A stretch of DNA of 64,000 nt, taken from assembly GCF_943737005.1 (NCBI RefSeq), contig NZ_CALSFU010000017.1:62001-126000 (forward strand), read 5' to 3'. A program made the translations under genes and the position numbers. The notes under the pieces were generated by a model. The model was not told the DNA's origin. It made no database searches and saw only the letters and a program-made list of their open reading frames with translations. Positions 8,184-17,322 of the stretch are shown here, piece by piece; position 1 is the first letter of the stretch, and each line of letters starts with the position of its first letter. This DNA comes from Achromobacter sp. Marseille-Q4962 (GTDB lineage Bacteria; Pseudomonadota; Gammaproteobacteria; Burkholderiales; Burkholderiaceae_B).

Positions 8184-8978
8184 TCAGCCCAGCAGCAGCG
8201 CGTCGTCGGACAGCTTTTCGCCGCGCACGCGCTCGAACATGGCGAGCAGGTCGGGCACGTCCATGCCCTTGCGCTCGTCGCCCGACACATCCAGCACCAC
8301 CTGCCCCTGGTGCAGCATGACGGTGCGGTCGCCCACGTCCAGCGCCTGGCGCATGCTGTGGGTGACCATCATCGTGGTGAGGCGGTTTTCGGCCACGATG
8401 CGCGCCGTGAGCTGCAGCACGAAGTCGGCGGTGCGCGGGTCCAGGGCGGCGGTGTGCTCGTCCAGCAGCAGGATGCGCGAAGGCTGCAGGGCGGCCATGA
8501 GCAGGCTCACGGCCTGGCGCTGGCCGCCCGACAGCAGCCCGATGCGGTCGGACAGCCGGTTCTCCAGCCCCAGGCCCAGGGTGGCCAGGCGCTCGCGGAA
8601 GCCGTCTCGCATCGAGGCTTTGACCGCGCGGCCGTAGCCGCGGCGGGCGCCGCGCATCTGCGCCAGCGCCATGTTTTCCTCGATGGTGAGGTCTTCGCAG
8701 GTGCCCGCCATGGGATCCTGGAATACGCGGGCCACCTTGGCCGCGCGCGCCCAGACCGGCTGGCGCGTCATATCCGCGCCGTCGATCTCGATACGGCCGG
8801 AATCCACCGGCAGGTCGCCCGAGACAGCATTGAGAAAGGTGGACTTGCCCGCGCCATTGGAACCGATGACCGTGACGAACTGCCCCGCCGGAATGTCCAG
8901 CGACAGGCCGCGCAGCGCGCGCGTCTCGATCGGCGTACCCGGGTTGAAAGTGATCTTGAGGTCTCTTGCCGACAACAT
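8184..8978 (-). CDS. ABC transporter ATP-binding protein
   Basis: 264 residues with Walker A GSNGAGKST, signature LSGGQRQAVSLLMA, Walker B RILLLDEHTAAL and a switch His in MMVTHS. The start is the ATG with AGGAG seven bases upstream; a longer reading frame upstream lacks a site. Together with the permease (9061) and the receptor (10200) it forms a complete importer of the COG1101/COG4120/COG2984 type, transcribed leftward in the order receptor, permease, ATPase. Relatives in Gram-positives import tryptophan or tyrosine; the substrate here is not determinable. Confidence 0.88.
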   Translation of the reverse strand: MLSARDLKITFNPGTPIETRALRGLSLDIPAGQFVTVIGSNGAGKSTFLNAVSGDLPVDSGRIEIDGADMTRQPVWARAAKVARVFQDPMAGTCEDLTIEENMALAQMRGARRGYGRAVKASMRDGFRERLATLGLGLENRLSDRIGLLSGGQRQAVSLLMAALQPSRILLLDEHTAALDPRTADFVLQLTARIVAENRLTTMMVTHSMRQALDVGDRTVMLHQGQVVLDVSGDERKGMDVPDLLAMFERVRGEKLSDDALLLG

Positions 8979-9060
8979 ATCAATACTCCTGTGTGCCATT
9001 CGCGGCCCCGCCGCGGCGCCCCTCTGCGGGGACGCTTCCGGGACGGGTCTGCGGGCCGAT

Positions 9061-9945
9061 CTACTTCTTGCCGAATACGCGGCGCTTGAGCATGGGAATG
9101 ACCAGGGCGATGGTGACCAGCACCGCGGTGACGAGGTTCAAGTCCTGCGCCTTCAGGCCGATGAAATCGCTGTTGAGCGCCAGCGCGATGAAGAAGCGGT
9201 AGACGATGGCGCCGATGATGACGGCCAGCGTGGCCAGCACCAGCTTGCGCGAAGGCAGGATGCTCTCGCCCACGATGACCGCCGCCAGGCCGATGACGAT
9301 GGTGCCGATGCCCATCGAGATGTCGGAGCCGCCCTGGGTCTGCGCGAAGAGCGCGCCCGCCAGGCCGACCAGCGCGTTCGACAGCGCCATGCCGCCCATG
9401 ATCATGCGGCCGGTGTGCACGCCCTGCGCGCGGGCCATGCGGCCGTTGGAGCCGGTCGCGCGCATGGCCAGGCCCGTCTGCGTGGCGAAGAACCAGTCAA
9501 GCAGCAGCTTGGCGACGATCACGATCACCACCAGGATGAGCGGCCGCGCCACGTAGTCGCTGAGCCAGCCGGGCTGCAGAATGGTGAATACGGTGGGCTC
9601 GGTGATGAGCGGCACGTTGGGCTTGCCCATGACGCGCAGGTTCACGGAATACAGCGCGATCATCATGAGAATGCTGGCCAGCAGGTCCATGATGCGCAGC
9701 TTCACGTTCAGCCAGCCGGTGACCAGCCCGGCGGCCGCGCCCGCGAAGGTGGCCGCGATGGTGGCGAGAAAGGGGTCGGTTCCCGAGGCGATGAGCGTGG
9801 CGCAGACCGCGCCGCCCAGCGGAAAGCTGCCATCGACGGTCAGGTCGGGAAAGCGCAGCAGCCTGAACGAGATGAACACTCCCAAGGCCACCAGGCTGAA
9901 GATCAGGCCGATCTCCAGCGCGCCCAACAACGAAAACAATGACAT
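9061..9945 (-). CDS. ABC transporter permease (COG4120 type)
   Basis: 294 residues, strongly hydrophobic with about eight to nine membrane helices, of the branched-chain-type permease fold (BPD_transp_2). Recognisable segments include the N-terminal LGVFISFRLLRFPDLTVDGS and a central TGSNGRMARAQGV cytoplasmic loop for ATPase contact. The C-terminus is basic (KRRVFGKK), as expected inside the cell. It is the middle gene of the importer; 254 bases with a terminator-like hairpin and a further dyad separate it from the receptor gene upstream. Confidence 0.88.
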   Translation of the reverse strand: MSLFSLLGALEIGLIFSLVALGVFISFRLLRFPDLTVDGSFPLGGAVCATLIASGTDPFLATIAATFAGAAAGLVTGWLNVKLRIMDLLASILMMIALYSVNLRVMGKPNVPLITEPTVFTILQPGWLSDYVARPLILVVIVIVAKLLLDWFFATQTGLAMRATGSNGRMARAQGVHTGRMIMGGMALSNALVGLAGALFAQTQGGSDISMGIGTIVIGLAAVIVGESILPSRKLVLATLAVIIGAIVYRFFIALALNSDFIGLKAQDLNLVTAVLVTIALVIPMLKRRVFGKK

Positions 9946-9985
9946 GGGTCAAATCCAGAGAAATGGAAAACGAGCATATTAAAGA

Positions 9986-10061
9986 CAGGAAACGTCCAGC
10001 TTCTTGCGTTTCGGGGTCAGTTTTACCCGCGTTTTTGGAATAGACGTTTCCTGGACCCCGA
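9986..10061 (-). other. Interlocked inverted repeats between receptor and permease genes
   Basis: Arm A (9986-9996, CAGGAAACGTC) pairs perfectly with A' (10043-10053). Arm B (10011-10018, TCGGGGTC) pairs perfectly with B' (10054-10061). The order A-B-A'-B' has the topology of an H-type pseudoknot in RNA. It lies in the leader of the permease gene. No known RNA family recognised. Confidence 0.45.
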
Positions 10062-10154
10062 TTTTCGCCGGTTTTCTGCCAAGGCGCGCGGGCCGGCCTC
10101 GCCTCGCCAGCAACGGCGGGCCGGCGGGGCTCGGCCCCGGCCGCTCCAATAACG

Positions 10155-10178
10155 AAAACCCCGCCCGGATGGGCGGGG
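10155..10178 (-). terminator. Terminator-like hairpin after the ABC receptor gene
   Basis: On the minus strand CCCCGCCC-ATCC-GGGCGGGG is followed by TTTT, 21 bases after the receptor stop codon. It could cut transcription between the receptor and the membrane components, giving excess receptor as is common for importers. Confidence 0.6.
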
Positions 10179-10199
10179 CGGGGTCGCGGGCCGGCAGGC

Positions 10200-11171
10200 T
10201 TACTTGACGACCTGCGCGGCGGACTTCAGGAGCGCGTCGGACAGCGTGACGCCCTGCTTGGCGGCCGCGCCCGGGTTCACGTAGAGCTCCAGCTTGGAGA
10301 TGGTTTCCGAGGGAATGGCGCCGGGCTTCTCGCCCTTCAGGATGCGCGCCACCACCTTGCCGGTCTGCATGCCCAGGTCGTGGTAGTTGATGCCCAGGGC
10401 AGCGATGGCGCCGCGCTTGACGCTGTCGGTGTCCGAGGCGATGAGCGGGATCTTGGCGTCGTTGCCCACTTTCACCAGCGACTCGTAGGCCGAGACCACA
10501 TTGTTGTCGGTGTTGGTGTAGATGACGTCGACCTTGCCAATCAGGCTGCGCGCGGCCGAGGCCACGTCCACCGAGCGCGGCGCGGCCGCCTCGACCAGGC
10601 TCATGCCCGACTTGGGCAGCAGGTCCTGGAGCTGCTTGACCACCACCACGGAGTTGGCCTCGCCGGGGTTGTAGACCATGCCCACCCGTTTGGCGTTGGG
10701 CACGACTTTCTTGATGAGGTCGATCTGCTTGTCCAGGGCCAGCAGGTCGGACACGCCGGTGACGTTGGTGCCCGAGGGCTCCATGCTCTTGACGAGCTGG
10801 GCAGCCACCGGATCGGTGACGGCCGAGTACACCACGGGCACGTCCTTGGTCGCCGCGACCACGGCCTGCGCCGACGGCGTGGCGATGGCGACGATGACGT
10901 CGGGGCGGTCGCCCACGAACTTGCGGGCGATCTGGGCAGCGGTGCCGTTGTTGCCCTGCGCGCTCTGGTACTGCCACTTCAGGTTCTTGCCCGCCTCGTA
11001 GCCGGCCTGCTTGAGGGCGTCCTTGACGCCGTCGCGCACCGCGTCAAGCGCCGGGTGCTCCACGATGGCGGTGACCGCCACGGATTTCTGCTGCGCCACG
11101 GCCGGCGCGCCGATCGCCAGCGCCAGCGCCATGGCGCCGGCCGTCAGAAAATGTTTTTTTCCGATCAGCAT
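10200..11171 (-). CDS. ABC transporter substrate-binding protein (PF04392/TrpX type)
   Basis: 323 residues with a signal peptide (hydrophobic stretch TAGAMALALAIGAPAVA, cleavage after about residue 23). The mature part has the two-lobed PF04392 layout, with motifs such as RPDVIVAIATPSAQAV and VVYSAVTDPVAA. The start is the ATG preceded by AGGAG at seven bases; the longer reading frame upstream lacks a signal peptide at its start. It is first in the leftward importer operon. Relatives bind aromatic amino acids or are uncharacterised. Confidence 0.87.
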   Translation of the reverse strand: MLIGKKHFLTAGAMALALAIGAPAVAQQKSVAVTAIVEHPALDAVRDGVKDALKQAGYEAGKNLKWQYQSAQGNNGTAAQIARKFVGDRPDVIVAIATPSAQAVVAATKDVPVVYSAVTDPVAAQLVKSMEPSGTNVTGVSDLLALDKQIDLIKKVVPNAKRVGMVYNPGEANSVVVVKQLQDLLPKSGMSLVEAAAPRSVDVASAARSLIGKVDVIYTNTDNNVVSAYESLVKVGNDAKIPLIASDTDSVKRGAIAALGINYHDLGMQTGKVVARILKGEKPGAIPSETISKLELYVNPGAAAKQGVTLSDALLKSAAQVVK

Positions 11172-11420
11172 AGGTAAGCTCCTTGAACCTGGTATGTTCA
11201 TTGCTCGTTGTTTGATGTTATGGCGGCGGAGCCGGCTTCCCGGCGCTGCGGCCCGCCATAAAGCCGTATAGTCTAACTTGTCGCCGGCGCGACCGCGTCG
11301 GGGGAAATCCCTGAAATGGTGCATGTCGCCCCGCAACGGCGCGGCCGCACCCGGCCGTCACTTCCCGGACCGGACGCGGGCGGGCCGCCCGCCGTCCCGC
11401 CCTCCTACGGAGCATCCGCC

Positions 11421-12377
11421 ATGAAGCAACGCGCACTGGGCCGTTCCGGCCTGCACATTCCTCCCCTGGTTTTCGGCGGCAACGTCTTCGGCTGGACCGT
11501 CGACGAAGCCGGCTCCTTCTCGCTGCTGGACGCGCTGGTGGACGCCGGGCTCAACTTCATCGACACCGCCGACGTGTATTCGCGCTGGGCCTCCGGCAAC
11601 CAGGGTGGCGAATCCGAAACCCTGATCGGCAAGTGGCTCAAGCGCACCGGCAAGCGCGACCGCGTGCTGCTGGCCACCAAGGTCGGCATGGAAATGGGGC
11701 CCGACGCCAAGGGCCTGTCGCCCGCCTACATCCGCCGCGCCCTGGACGATTCGTTGCGGCGGCTCCAGACCGACTACGTGGACCTGTACCAGTCCCACGC
11801 CGACGATCCCGACACGCCGCTTACCGACACCCTGGGCGAATACGCCCGCCAGATCGAGGCCGGCCGGGTGCGCGCCATCGGCGCATCGAACTACAGCGCG
11901 GTGCGCCTGTCCGAGGCGCTGATCACGAGCGAGCGCCACAACCTGCCCCGCTATGAGAGCATCCAGCCCGAATACAACCTCTACGCGCGCGAGCCCTTCG
12001 AATCCGGCCTGCAGGCCCTCGTGAAGGCGCAAGACCTGGGCGCCATCAGCTACTACGCGCTGGCCAGCGGCTTTCTCACGGGCAAATACCGCAGCGCCGC
12101 CGACGCCGGCAAGAGCCGCCGCGGCAGGAAGATCGTGGAAACCTACCTGAACGAGCGCGGGCTGCGCATTCTCAAGGCGCTGGACGAGGTGGCCGAGGAC
12201 GCCGGCTGCACGCCGGCCCAGGCGGCGCTGGCCTGGGAGATCGCGCAGCCGGGCATCACCGCCCCCATCGTCAGCGCCACCACGCTGGAGCAGTTGGACG
12301 AACTGGTCAAGGCGGCCACGCTGGAGCTCAGCCGCGACCAGCTGGCCCGGCTCAGCCAGGCCAGCGAATGGCGCTGA
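11421..12377 (+). CDS. Aldo/keto reductase
   Basis: 318 residues, an (alpha/beta)8 NADPH-dependent oxidoreductase. The catalytic tetrad is visible: Asp and Tyr in FIDTADVYSRW, Lys in LLATKVG, and His in DLYQSHADDPDTP. The C-terminal cofactor segment is TAPIVSATTLEQLDEL. The start ATG has GGAG ten bases upstream. It is transcribed alone, divergent from the ABC importer and convergent with the Bug receptor gene. Sequence fits the YajO/IolS-like group; substrate unknown. Confidence 0.88.
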   Translation: MKQRALGRSGLHIPPLVFGGNVFGWTVDEAGSFSLLDALVDAGLNFIDTADVYSRWASGNQGGESETLIGKWLKRTGKRDRVLLATKVGMEMGPDAKGLSPAYIRRALDDSLRRLQTDYVDLYQSHADDPDTPLTDTLGEYARQIEAGRVRAIGASNYSAVRLSEALITSERHNLPRYESIQPEYNLYAREPFESGLQALVKAQDLGAISYYALASGFLTGKYRSAADAGKSRRGRKIVETYLNERGLRILKALDEVAEDAGCTPAQAALAWEIAQPGITAPIVSATTLEQLDELVKAATLELSRDQLARLSQASEWR

Positions 12378-12416
12378 GGCGGCGCCGGCGCGCGCCGCGC
12401 ACCGGCGTGGGTCGCG

Positions 12417-13388
12417 TCAATCCAGCGTCACGCCCGAATCCTTGACCACCTTGCCCCAGCGGGTCACTTCGCTGTCGACGAACTTGCCGAATGCCGGGCC
12501 GGTGAGGTTGGGGATGTCCGAGCCGTTGCTGATCCAGGTTTCGCGCAGCTTGGGCGTGTTGAGCGCCTTGGTGATCTCGGCGGCCATGCGGTCCACGGCC
12601 GGCTGCGGCGTTCCGGCGGGCGCCCAGATTGCATACCAGGTCGACACCACATAGTTGGGCACGCCCGCCTCGGTGGCCGTGGGCACTTCGGGCAGCGAAG
12701 GCGCGCGCTTCTCGGCGGCCACGGCCAGCGGCTTGATGGCGCCGGCGCGGATGTGGCCCGACGAAGAGCCCAGCCCGTCGAACGCCAGGTCCACCTGCCC
12801 GCCGATCAGCGCCGAGAGCATAGGCCCCGCGCCCTGGTAGGGCACGTCCACCAGCTTGATGCCGGTCTGCATGGCGAACAGCTCGCCGGCCAGGTGGTGC
12901 GTGCTGCCCTTGCCCGCCGTGCCGAAGTTGATCTCGCCCGGGTGCTTCTTGGCGTAGTCGATGAACTCCTGCAGGGTCTTCACCGGCAAGCGCGAGGTAT
13001 TGATGACCACCACCTGCGGCGGCTGCGCCACCAGCGCCACCGGCACGAAATCCTTCTGGATGTCGTAGCTCAGGTTCTTGTACAGGGAAGGCGCGAGCGC
13101 ATGATGCGCGCCGCCCATGAAAAAGGTGTAGCCGTCGGGCCGGGCCTTGGCCGCCACGCCCGCGCCGACCGTGCCGCCGGCGCCGCCCTTGTTGTCGACC
13201 ACGACCGACTGCCCGAGCTGGATGCCGAGCTGCTGGGCCAGGGGCCGGGCGAAGGTGTCGGTGCCGCCCCCGGCGGGAAAGGGCACGATCAGGGTGATGG
13301 GGCGCTCTGGCCATTCGGCGGCCGCGGGGCCCGCCAGGGCGAGCGAAGCCGCCGCCAGCGCGGCGGCGGCGATGTTGCGGATGTGCAT
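12417..13388 (-). CDS. TctC/Bug-family periplasmic solute receptor (malonate locus)
   Basis: 323 residues with a signal peptide (MHIRNIAAAALAAASLALAG) and the Bug signature: WPERPITLIVPFPAGGGTDT, then VVDNKGGAGG and GKGSTHHLAGELF. These receptors bind carboxylates for tripartite tricarboxylate transporters, but no TctA/TctB membrane partner lies nearby. It follows matB after a cluster of hairpins, so it may have its own transcript. Position suggests a malonate-like or other dicarboxylate ligand; that is inference. Confidence 0.88.
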   Translation of the reverse strand: MHIRNIAAAALAAASLALAGPAAAEWPERPITLIVPFPAGGGTDTFARPLAQQLGIQLGQSVVVDNKGGAGGTVGAGVAAKARPDGYTFFMGGAHHALAPSLYKNLSYDIQKDFVPVALVAQPPQVVVINTSRLPVKTLQEFIDYAKKHPGEINFGTAGKGSTHHLAGELFAMQTGIKLVDVPYQGAGPMLSALIGGQVDLAFDGLGSSSGHIRAGAIKPLAVAAEKRAPSLPEVPTATEAGVPNYVVSTWYAIWAPAGTPQPAVDRMAAEITKALNTPKLRETWISNGSDIPNLTGPAFGKFVDSEVTRWGKVVKDSGVTLD

Positions 13389-13516
13389 GATGTCTCCTCT
13401 TTTGGTGCAGCGTGGACGGCGCGGTGCGTCGCGTCCTTATGATGGTGTTGTGCAGGGCTGCTGGGGTCGGACGGGTTTGTGGGCGTAACCTCCTGCTGTC
13501 GGTCGGTGTGTGTTTG

Positions 13517-13590
13517 AAAAAAGCCCCGCGCCGCGCGGGCTTGACGCCCCGGGGCGTCCAAGGCAAGACCGGCCCCGCGAGGGGCCGGTC
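13517..13590 (-). terminator. Triple-hairpin terminator after matB
   Basis: Reading leftward after the matB stop there are three successive perfect or near-perfect dyads: 13567-13590 (10-bp stem with a tetraloop), 13543-13558 (GACGCCCCGGGGCGTC) and 13521-13542. The last is followed by six T on the minus strand (13517-13522). The last one is a standard intrinsic terminator. Confidence 0.75.
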
Positions 13591-13600
13591 CGGGCTGGCG

Positions 13601-15142
13601 TCAGAGCGCCTTGTAGGTTTCGCGCAGCACGTTCTTCTGGACCTTGCCCATGGTGTTGCGCGGCAGTTCGCCGACCACGTGCACCCGCTTGGGCACCTTG
13701 AAATTGGCGATGCGGGCCTTGAGTTCGGCCACCATGGCGGCGCCGTCGATCACCGCGCCGTTCCTGGGCACGACCACTGCCACCACGGCTTCGCCGAAGT
13801 CCGGGTGCGGCACGCCGATCACGGCCGACTCGGCCACGCCGGGCATGTCGTCGATGAGGGTTTCGATCTCCTTGGGATAGACGTTGTAGCCGCCCGAAAT
13901 GATGAGATCCTTGCTGCGGCCCACGATGGATAGATAGTCGGCGGGCACGTCGCGGCCCGCGGACACGCCGCCCCAGCGGCCTACGTCGCCCGTCTTGAAC
14001 CAGCCGTCCTCGGTGAACTCCTCGCGCGTCTTCTCGGGCATGCGCCAATAGCCCGAGAACACGTTGGGCCCGCGCACCTGCACGTTGCCGATCTCGCCGG
14101 GCGGCAGCGCGATGCCGGCGTCGTCCACCACGCGCACCTGTACGCCCGGCAGCGCGCGGCCCACGGTGCCCGCCAGGCGCTCGCCCCGGGCCGGATCGTA
14201 GGGGTTGGAGGTGAGCATCACGGTTTCGCTCATGCCGTAGCGTTCCAGGATGGCGTGGCCGCTGCGGGCCTGGAACTCGGAGAAGGTTTCCGACAACAGC
14301 GGCGCCGAGCCCGAAATGAAGAGGCGCATGTTGCGGCACACGTTGCGGTCGAAGCGCGGATCGGCCAGCAGGCGCACATAGTACGTGGGCACGCCCATCA
14401 TGACCGTGCTGCGAGGCAGGTAGCGCAGGGCCTGGTCCACGTCGAGCCTGGGCAGCCAGATCATGCGGGCGCCGGCCAGCAGCGCGCCGTGCGAGGCCAC
14501 GAACAGGCCGTGCACGTGGAAGATGGGCAGCATGTGCAGCAGCACGTCGTCCGCACGCCAGCCCCAGTAGTCGTGGAGCACGCGCGCGTTGGAGGCCAGG
14601 TTGCCGTGCGAGAGCATCGCCCCCTTGCTGCGGCCCGTGGTGCCCGAGGTATACAGAATGGCGGCCAGGTCTTCCGGCTTGCGCGCCACGGTCTCGAACG
14701 CCTGCGGCATGCCGCAGGCCGCCTCCAGCAGCGTGCCGGTGCGGTCCTCGTCCAGCGTGTACACGTGGGGGCAGCCGGTCTTGTCGGCCACGCGCTGCAC
14801 CCAGTCGCGGTTCTTGCTCGCGCACACCACGACCGACGGCTCGGCGTTGCCCAGGAAATACTCGATCTCGGCTTCGCGGTAGGCGGTATTGAGCGGCAGG
14901 TAGACCAGGCCCGCGCGCAGCGTGGCCAGGTAGAGCAGCAGCGCCTCGGGCGACTTCTCCACCTGCACCGCCACGCGGGCGCCCTCGGGCAGCTTCAGCG
15001 AAGCCAGCAGGTTGGCCAGGCACGCCGAGGCGCGGTCGATGTCGTCCCAGGTGTACAGCAGGTCGGGCGTCTCCAGCGCCACTTTGCGGCCGTCCGCGGG
15101 AAAACCGTCATGCAGGACGGCGTAGAGATTGGCGTTGCTCAC
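13601..15142 (-). CDS. matB: Malonyl-CoA synthetase (AMP-forming acyl-CoA ligase)
   Basis: 513 residues of the adenylate-forming superfamily. The phosphate-binding loop is TSGTTGRSKGAMLSH, the adenine motif is YGMSETVMLTSNP, and the C-terminal catalytic lysine lies in PRNTMGKVQKNVL. N-terminal features match MatB-type malonyl-CoA synthetases, and the neighbouring malonyl-CoA decarboxylase supports this. It would activate malonate to malonyl-CoA in the cytoplasm for decarboxylation to acetyl-CoA. It is the last enzyme gene of the leftward mat operon, 5 bases after the crotonase gene. A related short-chain dicarboxylate specificity (for example methylmalonate) cannot be excluded. Confidence 0.88.
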   Translation of the reverse strand: MSNANLYAVLHDGFPADGRKVALETPDLLYTWDDIDRASACLANLLASLKLPEGARVAVQVEKSPEALLLYLATLRAGLVYLPLNTAYREAEIEYFLGNAEPSVVVCASKNRDWVQRVADKTGCPHVYTLDEDRTGTLLEAACGMPQAFETVARKPEDLAAILYTSGTTGRSKGAMLSHGNLASNARVLHDYWGWRADDVLLHMLPIFHVHGLFVASHGALLAGARMIWLPRLDVDQALRYLPRSTVMMGVPTYYVRLLADPRFDRNVCRNMRLFISGSAPLLSETFSEFQARSGHAILERYGMSETVMLTSNPYDPARGERLAGTVGRALPGVQVRVVDDAGIALPPGEIGNVQVRGPNVFSGYWRMPEKTREEFTEDGWFKTGDVGRWGGVSAGRDVPADYLSIVGRSKDLIISGGYNVYPKEIETLIDDMPGVAESAVIGVPHPDFGEAVVAVVVPRNGAVIDGAAMVAELKARIANFKVPKRVHVVGELPRNTMGKVQKNVLRETYKAL

Positions 15143-15147
15143 CTTGT

Positions 15148-15984
15148 CTAGTCTCCAGTGAAGATGGGGTCTACGCCGGCCAGGAAGGCGCGCACGCCCT
15201 CCTTGTGGTCGCGGCTTTCGGCGTAGGAGAAATAATCGCGGTATTCGTCTTCGGTCAAGGGGCCGCCTTCGGCCAGGCGGCGCGAAAGCCGCTTGTTGAT
15301 GCGCGCGGCCAGCGGCGCGCCGCCGGCAATGCGCCGGGCGCAGCGCAGCGTCTCGGCCGCCAGGTCCGCGTCGGGCACCACGCGCGTGAGCAGGCCCATG
15401 CCCTGCGCCTCGGCCGCCCCGAAGACCCGGCCTTCGAGCAGGATGGCCAGCGCGGCGGCCCGCCCCGCCAGCGCGATCAGGCCCCGCATTTCATCGGGCG
15501 CCATGGGAAAACCCAGGCGGTTGATGGGCGCGCCGAAGCGGGCCGACGCCGCGGCGATGCGCAGGTCGCACTGGGCGGCGATCTCCAGCCCTCCGCCCAC
15601 GCACACGCCTTCGATCTGGGCCACCACCGGGTGCGGGCATTGCGCCACGGCCTGGAGCGCGGGCGCCAGCACCTCGCGGTGATAGCGCAGCACGCCGGCC
15701 ATGTCGCCGCGTTCGGCCGGAAACTCGCGGATGTCGGCGCCCGCGGCAAAATTGCCGCCCTCGCCGCGCACGATCACGCAGCGCAGGTCCAGGTCGGCCG
15801 ACAGGCGGCCGAACGTCTCGCGCAGCGCGCGCCACATGTCCACGGTAATGGCGTTGAGCCGTCCGGGATGCGACAGCGTCACCCAGGCCAGCGGCCCGTC
15901 GCGCTCCAGCCGCACGCGGCCGCCCGCCTGCGCACCGTCCGCCTGCGCGGCGCCCGCTTGCGCGGCGCCTGCCTTCTCGTCCAT
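15148..15984 (-). CDS. Enoyl-CoA hydratase/isomerase family protein (mat locus)
   Basis: 278 residues of the crotonase fold, with an Ala/Gly-rich N-terminal extension (about 20 residues, AQAGAAQADG type). Oxyanion-hole segments are GGNFAAGADIREF and IEGVCVGGGLEIAAQCDLR. The first crotonase glutamate (GGLE) is present, but the position of the second is Ile in FGAPINRLG, so simple hydratase chemistry is doubtful. GAGGAA/GAGGAG lies just before the ATG. It sits between matA and matB in one operon, which is not part of the classic rhizobial matABC set. Its role in malonate use is unknown. Confidence 0.85.
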   Translation of the reverse strand: MDEKAGAAQAGAAQADGAQAGGRVRLERDGPLAWVTLSHPGRLNAITVDMWRALRETFGRLSADLDLRCVIVRGEGGNFAAGADIREFPAERGDMAGVLRYHREVLAPALQAVAQCPHPVVAQIEGVCVGGGLEIAAQCDLRIAAASARFGAPINRLGFPMAPDEMRGLIALAGRAAALAILLEGRVFGAAEAQGMGLLTRVVPDADLAAETLRCARRIAGGAPLAARINKRLSRRLAEGGPLTEDEYRDYFSYAESRDHKEGVRAFLAGVDPIFTGD

Positions 15985-16017
15985 GTCTCCTCTTCCTCGT
16001 TCCGGGCGCGCCGGGCC

Positions 16018-17322
16018 TCAGCCCACGCGCGCCACGCCCCGGCTCACGGCCGGCTTGCCCTCGCCCAGCCGGGCCAGGTTGTCGTCGAGTTCGTCCAGGT
16101 CGTACAGATAGTTCACCATCAGGCCGCAAGACTGGCGCAGCCCCTTGGGCGAGGTGTCGGCGGCCCAGTTCAGGCGCTCGATGCGCGCGCCGTTGCCCAG
16201 GTGGAAGCGCGCCACCGGGTCCACCGGCATGCCGTTCTTCATGGACTGCAGATAGTGCGAGGCGAGCCGGAAGGCCGCGCGCTGCAGGACCTCCGACGCC
16301 TTGCCCCGGCCGGCGGCGTGGGCCAGGCGCTCCACCCAGCGCGCGCCCTCGGGCGCGGCCGAGCGGGCGCGCGCCTTGTCGTCGCGCACGATGGCCTCCA
16401 CGTCCGCGCCGCCCAGCTTGCCCAGCCATTCCGCAAAGCCGGGCATCGGCGACAGGGTGGCGAAGGACTTGAGCTTGGGCAGCTCTTCCAGCAGCTGCTC
16501 CACCACGCGCTTGAGCAGGAAATTGCCGAAGCTGATGCCCTTGAGCCCGGCCTGCGTATTGGAAATGGAATAGAAGATGGCCCAGCGCGCCTTGTCCAGG
16601 TTCTGCGGCGGCGCCTCGCTGTCGAGCAGCGCCTGCACGTTGTCGGCCATCTGGCCGGCAAAGGCCACTTCCACGAAGATCAGCGGCACGTCCGGCATCT
16701 GCGGATGGAAATAGGCGTAGCAGCGCCGGTCGGGCGCGACGCGGTGGCGCAGGTCGTCCCACGACTTGATCTCATGCACGGCCTCGTAGAGGATGAGCTT
16801 TTCCAGCAGCGAGGCGGGCGAGTCCCAGGTCAGCCGGCGCAGCTCCAGCAGCCCCACGTCGAACCACGCCGACAGCAGCCCTTCGAGATCCTTGTCCAGC
16901 ACCTGCAGGCCGGACACCTGCTTGCGCCAGCGCAGCATGTCCGCGCGCAGCGCCACCAGAAAGCCCAGCCCCTGCGGCAAGGCATTGAAACGCTTGAAGA
17001 AGCGCGCCCCTTCGCTGCCTTCGGCGGCGTAGCTGCCGCGCACCTGCGCCACGGCGGCCAGCATCAGCCGGCGCTCCTTGCCGTCGGCCGACTGGTACAG
17101 CTCGCACCAGCGCCTGGCCAGGCGGTTGGCCGCCACGTCGGTCAGGCGCGCCTCGAACAGGCGGCGCACCTCCGATTCGCTGGGCAGGCGCCCGCGCTCC
17201 CAGAGGCGGCCCAGCCGCGTCATGAGGCTGGCGCTCTCCGGGGCCGCGGCCTCGGGGGCATCGCGTTCGGGCTCAGGCGTGCGCGCGGCGCGCGCGGGCA
17301 CGAGATTGCCGGGTGCGGACAT
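16018..17322 (-). CDS. matA: Malonyl-CoA decarboxylase
   Basis: 434 residues of the malonyl-CoA decarboxylase family, converting malonyl-CoA to acetyl-CoA and CO2. Typical segments are WDDLRHRVAPDRRCYAYFHP, SISNTQAGLKGISFGNFL, ATLSPMPGF (active-site region) and a C-terminal VARFHLGNGARIERLNW. AGGAG eight bases before the chosen ATG supports this start, although it places the first 50 bases inside the matR coding end. The operon order is matR-matA-crotonase-matB. Size fits bacterial MatA. Confidence 0.92.
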   Translation of the reverse strand: MSAPGNLVPARAARTPEPERDAPEAAAPESASLMTRLGRLWERGRLPSESEVRRLFEARLTDVAANRLARRWCELYQSADGKERRLMLAAVAQVRGSYAAEGSEGARFFKRFNALPQGLGFLVALRADMLRWRKQVSGLQVLDKDLEGLLSAWFDVGLLELRRLTWDSPASLLEKLILYEAVHEIKSWDDLRHRVAPDRRCYAYFHPQMPDVPLIFVEVAFAGQMADNVQALLDSEAPPQNLDKARWAIFYSISNTQAGLKGISFGNFLLKRVVEQLLEELPKLKSFATLSPMPGFAEWLGKLGGADVEAIVRDDKARARSAAPEGARWVERLAHAAGRGKASEVLQRAAFRLASHYLQSMKNGMPVDPVARFHLGNGARIERLNWAADTSPKGLRQSCGLMVNYLYDLDELDDNLARLGEGKPAVSRGVARVG

